Below are positions 16,657-25,480 of a stretch of 64,000 nucleotides of DNA, piece by piece. Both the position numbers and the translations under genes were made by a program. How positions within the stretch are numbered: the stretch's first letter is position 1; every line of letters starts with the position of its first letter. The notes under the pieces were generated by a model, which did no database searches, was not told the DNA's origin, and worked only from the letters and a program-made list of their open reading frames with translations. The DNA comes from Candidatus Fermentibacteraceae bacterium (GTDB lineage Bacteria; Fermentibacterota; Fermentibacteria; Fermentibacterales; JCC-6): NCBI GenBank assembly GCA_016744855.1, contig JADGDO010000007.1, positions 1 to 64,000 on the forward strand. The letters are read 5' to 3'.

Positions 16657-18113
16657 TTGAACCCCCTGTCAGCAAGTGCATTTCTGGCTTGTTCCCTGTC
16701 ATCAAAGTGAATTTTAGTCTTCCCGAGTATCTGGTAATCCTCATGCCCCTTCCCGGCAATAATTACAACATCGCCTTTGTCGGCCATATCAATTGCTTTT
16801 TTTATAGCAGCCCCTCTGTCAGCTTCAACAAGGGGCTTATATGATGCTGGAATCCCTTTAAGAATGTCACTTATTATTGAAGTCGGATCTTCCGTTCTGG
16901 GATTGTCGCTTGTTACAATGGCGACGTCCGCATTTTCAACAGCTATTTTTCCCATCACAGGGCGCTTGCGATTGTCTCTGTCTCCGCCGCATCCAAAAAC
17001 TGCAATTAGCCTGTTTTCCGCGAGGATAGCTCCCTGTCTGAGTACCCGTTCAAGAGCATCCGGTGTATGGGCATAATCAACGGCAACAAGGAACTCCTGA
17101 CTGCAGTCAACTCTTTCCATTCTTCCCGGAACTCCGGGAAAGGAGCGAACTGCTTTCACAGCATCAGCAAGAGAAACCCCGATTTGGTTTGCAGCAACTA
17201 TTGCTCCGGCAGCATTGTAAACATTGAATCGACCAGGAGCCTTAACTGCAACACTGAATTCTCCCTCTGGAGTTTGTAAAGTAAAACTGGACCCCGACAA
17301 CCCAACTTCAATATCTGAAATAGTGTAGGTATCCTTGGGCCTTTCTCCAAAGGTGACAGCATCTTTGATTTCAGGCCATCCTTCAGCATAGGTACCGACT
17401 ACTTTGATTCCGTTTTGCTTAGTAAGCGAAAAAAGTTGTTTCTTTGTGTTGAGATAGTCTTCCATATCTGAATGAAAATCCAGGTGATCTTGAGAAATAT
17501 TTGTAAAGAGAGTCACGTCAAATCTGACACTTCTGACCCTTTGGAGTGCAAGAGCATGGCTTGATACTTCCATAACACAGGCCTTGTCCCCACCACTTAC
17601 CATCTCACTCATGTATTTTGTTATTTCCAGTGAATCAGGTGTAGTCACGGATGCAGGAATACTTCTTCCACCGGCAGTATGGCCCACCGTTCCCATTACC
17701 CCTGTATTGATTCCTCTGTCTTCCAATATCCAACTCAGGATATGTGCTGTGCTTGTTTTACCATTTGTACCGGTTATTCCAACTGTCTTCATATCATTCC
17801 ATGGATTGCTGTAAAATTTTGCAGCCATGGAGGCTAGAAGGCTTCTGTTATCACCGGTAGGGTTAACGAAAACTAATCGTGATTCGATCCCCGGACAGGC
17901 TCTCTCTGAAAAAACTGCAACGGCACCGGAATCAAGAGCGTTTTCAATATATTTGTGTCCATCAGTAGAAAAACCCTTGATTGCAATAAACACAGAACCG
18001 GGTATTACTTCTCGTGAATCATATGCGATTGCAGAAACAATCTGATTCTCATATTTCTCCGAAAGTGAAATACCAGTCTTCTCAAGAAGATCTTTCAATG
18101 TGTTCACTGGCAC
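16644..18113 (-). CDS. murE: UDP-MurNAc-L-Ala-D-Glu--meso-DAP ligase
   Basis: This 489-aa Mur ligase adds the third stem residue. The ATP loop GITGTNGKTSTAHIL, the carbamylated-Lys region and the SDNPRTEDP motif are visible. DNPR is the motif of enzymes that use meso-diaminopimelate, so the peptidoglycan is predicted to be mDAP-type. The start overlaps the ftsI stop by 10 bp. Confidence 0.97.
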   Translation of the reverse strand: MPVNTLKDLLEKTGISLSEKYENQIVSAIAYDSREVIPGSVFIAIKGFSTDGHKYIENALDSGAVAVFSERACPGIESRLVFVNPTGDNRSLLASMAAKFYSNPWNDMKTVGITGTNGKTSTAHILSWILEDRGINTGVMGTVGHTAGGRSIPASVTTPDSLEITKYMSEMVSGGDKACVMEVSSHALALQRVRSVRFDVTLFTNISQDHLDFHSDMEDYLNTKKQLFSLTKQNGIKVVGTYAEGWPEIKDAVTFGERPKDTYTISDIEVGLSGSSFTLQTPEGEFSVAVKAPGRFNVYNAAGAIVAANQIGVSLADAVKAVRSFPGVPGRMERVDCSQEFLVAVDYAHTPDALERVLRQGAILAENRLIAVFGCGGDRDNRKRPVMGKIAVENADVAIVTSDNPRTEDPTSIISDILKGIPASYKPLVEADRGAAIKKAIDMADKGDVVIIAGKGHEDYQILGKTKIHFDDREQARNALADRGFKCVL

Positions 18114-19813
18114 AATCTTCCTCCTTCAGCAACTAATTCACCAAGAGGGTGCGGCGTGCCCAGGGCAATTTCCGGTGAAGTGGATAGTATCTGAGAAACG
18201 ACATGTTTAAACACAGGAGCTGCGAGTGCACTTCCCCATCTGAAATCGTAATCAGGCTGATCAAAAATTACAACAGCAACAAGGTTTGGATTGTCTGCGG
18301 GAACCATTCCAGCAAAAGCGGAAAGATAGCCATCCTGAACAAGGCGTTCTGCAGTTCCAGTCTTTCCTGCTACTGTCACACCTGTCACCTGAGCAGACGT
18401 TCCTGTTCCATCGGTAACTACTGCCGAGAGAATAGATCTTACTTGTGCAGCAGTTTCCTCTGAAACAACTCTGTGGGCAGGTGATTCTGCCAGTGGCCTC
18501 AGTAAACCGTTCTCTCTGGTAGACTCTACCAGTCTCGGCCTGTAAAGAAGGCCGCCGTTGGCGATAGCTCCGTATGCCATGGCAATCTGAAGAGGTGTTG
18601 CAGAAACTTCCTGACCAATCGCCAAATTTGCCTTTGACAATCCCGACCAGTTCCGTACATCAGGGATGATTCCACACTGTTCAGAGGGAAACTCTATTCT
18701 TGTTTTTCTTCCAAACCCAAAATCAACGCAATAAGCGTGAAAGAGAGAATCCGACATGGTAGAGGCTAGTTGAACCGTACCGACATTACTTGAGTGAGCA
18801 ATAACACCTGTTAGATCAAGGACTTCCCCAATAGGGTGACTATCATTGATTCGGTGGCCGTACAACTCAATGTAACTCCTGGTACAATCAAATGAGTCAG
18901 CAAGAGTTACGGTATTTGCATCGAGTGCAGCCGAAAGAGTAAACGCTTTAAATACTGAACCGGGCTCTGTAGAACTCTGAATGCAATGGTTCATTGCGAG
19001 TGAACCATTCTCATTAAAAACAGGGTAGCTTGCCATGGTGAGAATGTCGCCATTCTCAGGATCTATAACCACGATGGCACCCCAATTGGAATTTGACATC
19101 TCAACCGCACGCTCAAGTTCCTGCTGAGCAATCTCCTGATACCTTGAATCTATCGTCAGACGCAGATCTCTTCCGTGAACCGGCAATACATTATCTGCTG
19201 CAGCATCCACCGCTCTGTAGCCTGCCCAGCCACTGGCCTGAAAATGGCTCACTCCGTCAGTGCCCTCAAGAAAGTCTTCCATGTAGTATTCAAGCCCCTG
19301 AGAAATGTTTTCATTGTGTGTTCCAATCACTGGAGCCATAGCGTCAGCCATCGGGTAGACCCGGTGGGTAACAAAACTGTAATCTGCATATCTGGAAGTA
19401 GAATCCAGTATTTGTGATGCAAATTCCCATGGAACACCCTCGGCAAGAATGGTATTGCCACCGTTACGACAAACTGGAACTGGAGAATCCGAGTAGGTTC
19501 CGAGATTACTAACTAAAGTGTCAATCTCACACATTTTATCATCCGGGATATTGGGCCAGTAAACTGAAAATGTTGCCTCTGTTATGTTCCCTGCAAGAAG
19601 ATATCCATTGATGTCATAAATTTCACCCCGTCTAGCCTCGACACTTACTTCAATAGATTGTTGTCTTTCTGCCCTTTGCATGTATTCGGCGTGATGCTTC
19701 ACTTGAATTCCAGCCATTTTTGAAATAGAAAGTACGACAAAAACACCGGCTAGAATGATGAGCAGGCTGATTCTGGCAGAGACTCTCTCCATGGCTGTTG
19801 GCTGATTACTCAT
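18104..19813 (-). CDS. ftsI: Septal peptidoglycan transpeptidase FtsI/PBP2B type
   Basis: Class B penicillin-binding protein of about 569 aa. It has an N-terminal membrane anchor (ISLLIILAGVFVVLSISKMAG), a pedestal domain with RRGEIYDINGYLLA, and a transpeptidase domain with SxxK (GSVFK), SxN (HSSNVGT) and KTG (AGKTGTAER). There is no PASTA domain. I chose the ATG at 19813, whose start overlaps the ftsL stop (AATGAGTAA); the longer frame to 19843 would run deeper into ftsL. It cross-links septal peptidoglycan with FtsW. Confidence 0.95.
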   Translation of the reverse strand: MSNQPTAMERVSARISLLIILAGVFVVLSISKMAGIQVKHHAEYMQRAERQQSIEVSVEARRGEIYDINGYLLAGNITEATFSVYWPNIPDDKMCEIDTLVSNLGTYSDSPVPVCRNGGNTILAEGVPWEFASQILDSTSRYADYSFVTHRVYPMADAMAPVIGTHNENISQGLEYYMEDFLEGTDGVSHFQASGWAGYRAVDAAADNVLPVHGRDLRLTIDSRYQEIAQQELERAVEMSNSNWGAIVVIDPENGDILTMASYPVFNENGSLAMNHCIQSSTEPGSVFKAFTLSAALDANTVTLADSFDCTRSYIELYGHRINDSHPIGEVLDLTGVIAHSSNVGTVQLASTMSDSLFHAYCVDFGFGRKTRIEFPSEQCGIIPDVRNWSGLSKANLAIGQEVSATPLQIAMAYGAIANGGLLYRPRLVESTRENGLLRPLAESPAHRVVSEETAAQVRSILSAVVTDGTGTSAQVTGVTVAGKTGTAERLVQDGYLSAFAGMVPADNPNLVAVVIFDQPDYDFRWGSALAAPVFKHVVSQILSTSPEIALGTPHPLGELVAEGGRLCQ

Positions 19814-20084
19814 TGCTAACCTCAAGAAGAATGAAATTTTCAAGCGGTAGCGGTGTCAGACCGAGTTCAGTTCCTATTTCTGCTAGTCTGCTCGGGCTTT
19901 CGAGAACTGCTATTCTTGATATTAAGGCTTGTCTGGTGCTGCGCAGACTATCACTTTTTCCAGATACAACTGCGAGCTCAACGGAAGCCATAATGTAGAA
20001 ATTCCTTACAATCAGCTGAGCGACTGAAAAGAGACACAACCCGATTAGAGCAATAAGAATGAATCGTCCGGCATGTTTTTTCAT
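19806..20084 (-). CDS. ftsL: Cell division protein FtsL-like
   Basis: Small bitopic protein of 92 aa: short basic N-terminus, one membrane segment (FILIALIGLCLFSVAQLIV), then a coiled-coil-like extracytoplasmic part (SGKSDSLRSTRQALISRIAVLE). The ATG at 20084 overlaps the rsmH stop as ATGA. FtsL sequences are poorly conserved, so the call depends on topology and on its place between rsmH and ftsI. Confidence 0.87.
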   Translation of the reverse strand: MKKHAGRFILIALIGLCLFSVAQLIVRNFYIMASVELAVVSGKSDSLRSTRQALISRIAVLESPSRLAEIGTELGLTPLPLENFILLEVSNE

Positions 20085-20932
20085 ACCCTTATCCCCAGTC
20101 TGAGTCGCGCACTCCGCGCTCTTGAATTGGTACGTTTTTCTGCGGCTCCGGGTAGCATCCATGGAGGGTCAAACTGGGTGAAGTATTCAGAGTCTCTAAA
20201 ATGAAGTTTTATCATCCGGTCTTCGAGCGAATGGAAGGTTAAAATAGCTACACGACACCCGCTTGATGTCCACAAATGCATTTCTGAAAGAAGCTTTTCC
20301 AGATGGTCCAGTTCGCCATTCACCAGAATCCTGATTGCCTGAAAAACCCGAGCAAGCGGTTTTACAGGGTTACCTTTTACCACAGAGCGTACAGAGTCTG
20401 CAAGGTCATCGGTTGTAGCGAGTCTTCTGTTTTGCTTTATTGCTCTTGCAACTGCTCTGGAGCGGCCTTCTTCGCCATAGCGGTAGATAGCATCTGCAAT
20501 CTGCTTCTCAGTCATGGAACGAAGGAGTTGTGACGCAGGTTTCCCTGAATTTCTGTTGTATCTCATATCAAGAGGGCCGGTAGTTCTGTGTGAAAAACCC
20601 CTTTCAGGGGTATCCAGCTGAATCGAACTCAGTCCAAGATCAAAAAGAGCTGCTCCAGCTTTAGGCATATCATTTTCTTCAATAATTTTTGGAATTTCAG
20701 TATAGCTTGAATTGAAGACTAGAACATTTGTTCCGTTGAATTTTGCAGTTAGTTCATCTGATGATGTAGGATCACGTTCAACAGCAAGAACCCTGCTATC
20801 AGGCAAAGCCTTTGCGAGAAGATCAGTATGCCCGCCACCTCCTGATGTTCCATCAACCACAAGCGCTGATGGCGAGGCACAGAGATAGTCCACTATCTCT
20901 GAAGGCATTATTGGTAAGTGACCCCGTTCCAT
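20081..20932 (-). CDS. rsmH: 16S rRNA (cytosine1402-N4)-methyltransferase
   Basis: This 283-aa SAM-dependent methyltransferase modifies C1402 of 16S rRNA. The N-terminus HLPIMPSEIVDYL, the SAM loop VDGTSGGGGHTDLL, the FDLGLSSIQLDTPERGFS segment and the C-terminal ILTFHSLEDRMIKLHF are diagnostic. It is the second gene of the dcw cluster, 11 bp after mraZ, and its stop overlaps ftsL. Confidence 0.97.
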   Translation of the reverse strand: MERGHLPIMPSEIVDYLCASPSALVVDGTSGGGGHTDLLAKALPDSRVLAVERDPTSSDELTAKFNGTNVLVFNSSYTEIPKIIEENDMPKAGAALFDLGLSSIQLDTPERGFSHRTTGPLDMRYNRNSGKPASQLLRSMTEKQIADAIYRYGEEGRSRAVARAIKQNRRLATTDDLADSVRSVVKGNPVKPLARVFQAIRILVNGELDHLEKLLSEMHLWTSSGCRVAILTFHSLEDRMIKLHFRDSEYFTQFDPPWMLPGAAEKRTNSRARSARLRLGIRV

Positions 20933-20943
20933 GAAAACTCCTC

Positions 20944-21378
20944 CTAAAGAGGTAAATCAAGACCCTCTGCGATTTCCTCACACGAAAATCCTGCCTCATC
21001 TATGTAGGAATTGTACCGTTCCGGCTGCCAGAGTTCCATTGTATCAAATTTGCCCAAAAACATTACGTCGCCGCTAATTCCGGCCATTTCTGCAAGCTCT
21101 GAGGGAATTGAAATACGACCCTGGGAATCAACACTTACTGCTCTCAGATTCTGAGCGAGGCTCCTTACAAAAAAGCGAGTCTCTCTGTTGCGTGGCAGTG
21201 CAAGAAGCTTTTCTTCAAGTTCCTGCCATCTTTGTGAGGGATACAGCACCAGACAACCCTCCATACCGACATTCAGATAGAGATCTTCAGCGGTAAGCTG
21301 TCGTCTGAATTGAGCAGGAACACTTACTCGTCCCTTGTCATCCAGTGTGTGTCTGTGGGTACCAATGAATGCTGACAT
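20944..21378 (-). CDS. mraZ: Transcriptional regulator MraZ
   Basis: This 144-aa protein has two AbrB-like SpoVT halves, each with a DxKGRxxxP-type motif (DDKGRVSVPAQFR near residue 14 and DSQGRISIPSELAE near residue 86). MraZ binds tandem TGGG repeats upstream of its own operon and represses dcw transcription. Such repeats are present immediately upstream (21404-21452). GGAGGG precedes the ATG. Confidence 0.96.
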   Translation of the reverse strand: MSAFIGTHRHTLDDKGRVSVPAQFRRQLTAEDLYLNVGMEGCLVLYPSQRWQELEEKLLALPRNRETRFFVRSLAQNLRAVSVDSQGRISIPSELAEMAGISGDVMFLGKFDTMELWQPERYNSYIDEAGFSCEEIAEGLDLPL

Positions 21379-21397
21379 AATATTCCCTCCGCAGCTA

Positions 21398-21452
21398 TCA
21401 TTATCCCACTTTACCCCACTGTCAACCCATTGTACCCCACTTCATCCCACTT
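21398..21452 (-). promoter_or_regulatory. dcw promoter overlapped by a tandem MraZ operator
   Basis: On the minus strand five TGGG-containing repeats lie 10-11 bp apart (four GTGGGA/GTGGGG units and one ATGGGT). TTGACA (21420-21425) and TAATGA (21398-21403), spaced 16 bp, form a promoter inside the array. The layout fits MraZ autorepression by blocking RNA polymerase. It is the only clear promoter I see for the dcw cluster. Confidence 0.75.
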
Positions 21453-21465
21453 CGAAATTTATCAA

Positions 21466-21495
21466 CAAAAAAACGGGAAGCATCTCAGCTTCCCG
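21466..21495 (-). terminator. Intrinsic terminator of the exopolysaccharide operon
   Basis: On the minus strand a CGGGAAGC/GCTTCCCG stem with a 6-nt loop is followed by a run of seven or eight T's. It lies 57 bp downstream of the BY-kinase gene and insulates the mraZ operator from read-through. Confidence 0.88.
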
Positions 21496-21551
21496 CTTGT
21501 CTCTTACTTGCTGCTAGGCATTACTTTATGCAGATATCAATCTGGTTTAAG

Positions 21552-23744
21552 CTATTCCTCGTAGTAATATTGATATTTGTAAGTGTAATAGCTGTATGAG
21601 GTGTATGTTCTCAGAGGGTCGAATCCATTGATAACAGCACCGGAAAGATGTCCTCCTGAACGCTGAAGTTTGCTCCATACACCCTGAACCACTTTTTTCT
21701 GTATTTTTCCACTCCTCACAACCAGAAGTACCGAGTCAACAAAAGGTGCAATCACAACTGCATCTGTAACTACAGCAGCCGGTGGAGTATCTATAATCAG
21801 CAGATCACATTCTTCAGCAATCCTTGCAAAAACTCCTTTTTTGGCTGCAGACTCAATTATTTCCGCAGGATTGTGTGGTATATGGCCACTGCAAATAACA
21901 GAGAGTCCACTGACAGCAGTTTCTCTTACCACATCACTGAGAACAGCCTTGCCGGTTATCAGCTCGCTGAAACCGGGTTTTCTGATAAAACCGAATGTTT
22001 TATTCACAGTAGGTCTTCTAAGATCACAATCCAGAAGAATGACTTTTTTACCAGCCTCAGCCTCTGCCACAGCAAGATTCGCTGAAATGCTGGATTTTCC
22101 TTCCTGGGGACCGGAACTTGTTACCAGAAGCATTCTGATAGGCCTGTCCGGCCTCGAAAACGATAAGCTGGTTCGAAGATCGCGAACTGCTTCTGCAGCG
22201 GGAGATTTGGAATTTTCAAGAAGCACAAGAGGTATCTGTCCCTTTTCCGCTTTCGCGGTAGATTTGGGAATAACACCGATAAGCGTGATGCCCAACCGTT
22301 CAAGGTGCTCCGGATTCCTCAAATTACTGTCCATTTGATTAACGAGAAAGATTATTCCGATACCCGCTGCAAGACCAACCATGATACCCATTATGAGGTT
22401 TCGCCTGGTTGTAGGCCTTATCATTCCTCCGGGAAGGGCCTGATCAACAATGGTTACGTTGCCCATCTGACCGATTTCGGCAATTTTCACTTCCTCAAAA
22501 CGTGTTCTTAGAAGAATGTAAATATTCTCATTAACTCTTCTGTTTCTTTCAAGAGAGATCAGCTCATACTGGAATTCAGGAAGATCATCCAATCCGGATG
22601 AAAGTTCGTTAACAACGTTCCTGATTGCAAGTTCTCTTGCTCTGCTCGATCTGTATTCACCCTCTGCAGCTGCAATAGATGAGACCAGTCCCTCAATGCC
22701 TTGTTCAGGGTTAGCTGGATAATTCATACCTGAAACAGCTTCGAGAGCATCCGAGAGTTCACTACGTCTTGTATCAATCCGCTGTTCCATGGCAAGAACC
22801 GGCTCGGAGTCAGGGTCTGCCCCGTCAGCAAGAAGAGCGGCTCTAGCGCTCTCGTACCTGGCAAGATCGCTCTGAATCTGTCGAATGTATTCACTGTTCG
22901 AACCCGAAATATCAGTAGCTACATTCTCGCGCTGCTCACCAAGGAGCCCAGTCAGGTAATCCCGTCTAACTCTGGCAGCAGCAGCATTTGTTGCGGCTGT
23001 TTGTGCCTGTGTTTCGAAACTGGAAAGTGTGCTGATAAGATTCCTGGTTTCAGTATCAATATCTGTTATTCCGTTTTCTTCTTTGAAAAGAAGAAGCTCA
23101 TTCTCCGAGAACTGAAGCTGATTAGAAGTATTTTCCAGCTGTTCTTCAAGGAAAAGCCTGATTTCTGTATTTTCTCCTCTGGCCTCTCGCTGATTCCAGC
23201 GATTGTACACATGGAGAAAAAGGTTGGTTATCACAGCGGATGCCTCTGGGCTAAAACCAGTGCCGCTGAGAACGAAGAAATTGGTGTCTTTAATCCAGCT
23301 GACAGAAACCATAGACTGGGCAAGCCCGACAAGAGCGTTGCGAATGTATGGTTGCTCAGGAATGTTACCCAGGAACAGTATCGAAACAATACTATCGGAA
23401 TCGGAAGAAGTGAGTATTGAATCAGCGACGAGCTCGGCCATAATTCTGCTGTTTATAAGGTGGATCTGATCATTTCTGAGAGCATCCATCTGAAACCAGA
23501 AAGTTCCCGGCATGTCGAGGGTTTGAGACATACTGTTATCACTGGTGTACATGAAGGTAGAACTAGACCGGTAAAAAGGAGTAGTAGTTTTGTTTACATA
23601 TCCGGCTGCCAGAAGACCAACGAGGACGAAGGCAAGAATTACCCATTTCCCGCGGAGGAGCATCCAGAAATAGTAGTTAAGATCAAGGGACTCCTCTTCA
23701 CCATGATCAAATGTATCTTGGATTCCCGGTTGCTGATTGTTCAT
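21552..23744 (-). CDS. Polysaccharide co-polymerase with BY-kinase domain (Wzc/CapAB fusion type)
   Basis: 730 aa. An N-terminal Wzz domain with membrane segments near residue 35 (WVILAFVLVGLLAAGYV) and near 430 (IMGIMVGLAAGIGIIFLV) flanks a long periplasmic coiled coil. The cytoplasmic bacterial tyrosine kinase has Walker A (SSGPQEGKSSISANLA), Walker A' (VILLDCDLRRP) and Walker B (LLIIDTPP). The C-terminus is a tyrosine cluster with nine Y in the last 18 residues, the autophosphorylation tail. Such proteins control chain length and export of capsule or exopolysaccharide. It overlaps the SLBB gene by 4 bp. Confidence 0.93.
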   Translation of the reverse strand: MNNQQPGIQDTFDHGEEESLDLNYYFWMLLRGKWVILAFVLVGLLAAGYVNKTTTPFYRSSSTFMYTSDNSMSQTLDMPGTFWFQMDALRNDQIHLINSRIMAELVADSILTSSDSDSIVSILFLGNIPEQPYIRNALVGLAQSMVSVSWIKDTNFFVLSGTGFSPEASAVITNLFLHVYNRWNQREARGENTEIRLFLEEQLENTSNQLQFSENELLLFKEENGITDIDTETRNLISTLSSFETQAQTAATNAAAARVRRDYLTGLLGEQRENVATDISGSNSEYIRQIQSDLARYESARAALLADGADPDSEPVLAMEQRIDTRRSELSDALEAVSGMNYPANPEQGIEGLVSSIAAAEGEYRSSRARELAIRNVVNELSSGLDDLPEFQYELISLERNRRVNENIYILLRTRFEEVKIAEIGQMGNVTIVDQALPGGMIRPTTRRNLIMGIMVGLAAGIGIIFLVNQMDSNLRNPEHLERLGITLIGVIPKSTAKAEKGQIPLVLLENSKSPAAEAVRDLRTSLSFSRPDRPIRMLLVTSSGPQEGKSSISANLAVAEAEAGKKVILLDCDLRRPTVNKTFGFIRKPGFSELITGKAVLSDVVRETAVSGLSVICSGHIPHNPAEIIESAAKKGVFARIAEECDLLIIDTPPAAVVTDAVVIAPFVDSVLLVVRSGKIQKKVVQGVWSKLQRSGGHLSGAVINGFDPLRTYTSYSYYTYKYQYYYEE

Positions 23745-24163
23745 GTTCGACTCATTAGAATGATAACGTTAGCCATTACCAGAATCTTGTAGCTAAAATC
23801 AACAACATCCTTCCACCACTCATAATGAGAGGTGGATAGGTAAACAGTTGCATCAGGCTCCATGCCTGGTAGAGGTGCACCATTCCCTGAGAGATAATCT
23901 GATAGATTGTACTCAATATCAATTCCAGAAAGAATGATTTTTATTTTGGAAAGATTAGCACTTGATGTAGGTCCTCCTGCTGCAGAAAGAACATCTCTGA
24001 GATCAGAATCCCAGGGAACCATGTGCGAACCCGGGTTACGAACCTCTCCCCATACATTCACTGACATCAATATCTCATCAGAATTGATTCCAGGAAGAGA
24101 GTAATCCTCTGTTGCAACAGCCGTAAGCGCTACAAATACCACTACCAAGCAGAATATTCTCAC
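23741..24163 (-). CDS. Small SLBB-domain exopolysaccharide protein
   Basis: 140 aa. It has a signal peptide (IFCLVVVFVALTAVATED), one SLBB/beta-grasp domain (VNVWGEVRNPGSHMVPWDSDLRDVLSAAGG) and a hydrophobic C-terminal segment (YKILVMANVIILMSRT) that may anchor it. It lacks the poly_export (PES) domain and the size of a full Wza-type channel. It sits between a sugar dehydrogenase and the co-polymerase, overlapping both by 4 bp, so it should act in polysaccharide export. Its exact role is unknown. Confidence 0.75.
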   Translation of the reverse strand: MRIFCLVVVFVALTAVATEDYSLPGINSDEILMSVNVWGEVRNPGSHMVPWDSDLRDVLSAAGGPTSSANLSKIKIILSGIDIEYNLSDYLSGNGAPLPGMEPDATVYLSTSHYEWWKDVVDFSYKILVMANVIILMSRT

Positions 24164-25479
24164 GCTTTAAACACCTTTTCTTTCCCTGTCTTAACATGAG
24201 CGCATGCATTCCTCGTATCAACAACAATGTTGCTACTGCTTACTATCATTTCGTAATCATAGCATGCATGATTTGTTATGACAACAGCACAGTCGTACTC
24301 TGAGAGCATTTTTTCTGAAAGAGGAACTGAAACAGGTTGAAGATCTGTTTGCCTGGTTTTTGAAGGAATAGAAGGAATATACGGATCGTTATAATCCACA
24401 ATAGCCCCTCTTTCTCTGAGTTTAGCCATCACCTTAAGAGCAGGGGTCTCGCGGTAATCATCGATATCAGGCTTGTAGGCCATTCCAAGAATCAAAATTC
24501 GGCTGCCGTTAACTGATTTGTGTGCGGTGTTAAGAGCATCAGAAATTCTGTCAACAACATAGGCTGGCATCGAAGTGTTGATTTCTCCGGCGAGTTCGAT
24601 GAACTTCGTGGTCATTTCAAACTCATGAGCCTTCCATGTAAGATAAAAAGGGTCAATAGGGATGCAGTGGCCGCCAAGCCCCGGACCGGGATAAAATGGG
24701 GTGAATCCGAATGGTTTGGTTGCGGCAGCATCAATAACTTCCCAGATGTCGATACCCATTTTATGAGCAAGCCCTTTAAGCTCATTTACAAGAGCAATGT
24801 TAACTGCCCTGTAGGTGTTTTCTACAATCTTAGCCATCTCAGCAACCTCTGGAGAACTGACAGGAACGATATTATCAATAGCAAAGCTGTAAACAAAGAC
24901 GCTGGCATCAGTACATTCTTTAGTCAAACCACCAACCAGTTTGGGAATGGTTCTGGTATTGAAATTCTTGTTACCCGGATCTTCTCTCTCCGGAGAGAAT
25001 GCAATATGGAAATCCACTCCTGCCTTTAACCCTCCCGATTCCAGAACCGGAACCATTTCTTCCCGAGTAGTGCCCGGATATGTAGTGGATTCAAGAATAA
25101 CAAGCTGACCCTTCTTGAGAAACTTAGCAGCTTCAGTGCAGGAGTTCAGCACATAGCTGAGATCGGGGTCTCTGCTTACGCCAAGAGGTGTCGGAACAGC
25201 AATGAGTATAGCGTCTACGTTAGCGAGCACTGAAAAATCGGTTGTGGCTTTAAGAAGGCCGGTTTTCATTGCCGAAGCAATCATCTCATCAGGGAAATGT
25301 TTAAGATAACTTCGATGCTTTTCAAGAAGCTTCGGTTTCTCAGGATCAATATCTACTCCAAAAACCTCGCAACCACCCTGAGCAAATTCCATAGCAAGAG
25401 GAAGCCCGACATAGCCGAGACCAATTACACCAATTACTGGCTTTTCTCTCCCAGCCATTTTCTCTGTGAATGCACTCAT
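24160..25479 (-). CDS. Nucleotide-sugar dehydrogenase, WbpA/WecC type
   Basis: This 439-aa NAD-dependent enzyme oxidises a UDP-HexNAc C6 alcohol to the uronic acid. It has an N-terminal Rossmann motif (GVIGLGYVGLPLAMEFA), the catalytic Cys in GPGLGGHCIPIDPFYL, and a C-terminal NAD-binding half (RILILGMAYKPDIDDYRETPAL). HCIPIDP is typical of UDP-GlcNAc/ManNAc dehydrogenases, in contrast to the SCFPKD of the neighbouring UDP-glucose enzyme. It supplies an acidic sugar for the polysaccharide. GAGG precedes the ATG. Confidence 0.9.
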   Translation of the reverse strand: MSAFTEKMAGREKPVIGVIGLGYVGLPLAMEFAQGGCEVFGVDIDPEKPKLLEKHRSYLKHFPDEMIASAMKTGLLKATTDFSVLANVDAILIAVPTPLGVSRDPDLSYVLNSCTEAAKFLKKGQLVILESTTYPGTTREEMVPVLESGGLKAGVDFHIAFSPEREDPGNKNFNTRTIPKLVGGLTKECTDASVFVYSFAIDNIVPVSSPEVAEMAKIVENTYRAVNIALVNELKGLAHKMGIDIWEVIDAAATKPFGFTPFYPGPGLGGHCIPIDPFYLTWKAHEFEMTTKFIELAGEINTSMPAYVVDRISDALNTAHKSVNGSRILILGMAYKPDIDDYRETPALKVMAKLRERGAIVDYNDPYIPSIPSKTRQTDLQPVSVPLSEKMLSEYDCAVVITNHACYDYEMIVSSSNIVVDTRNACAHVKTGKEKVFKA

Positions 25480-25480
25480 A

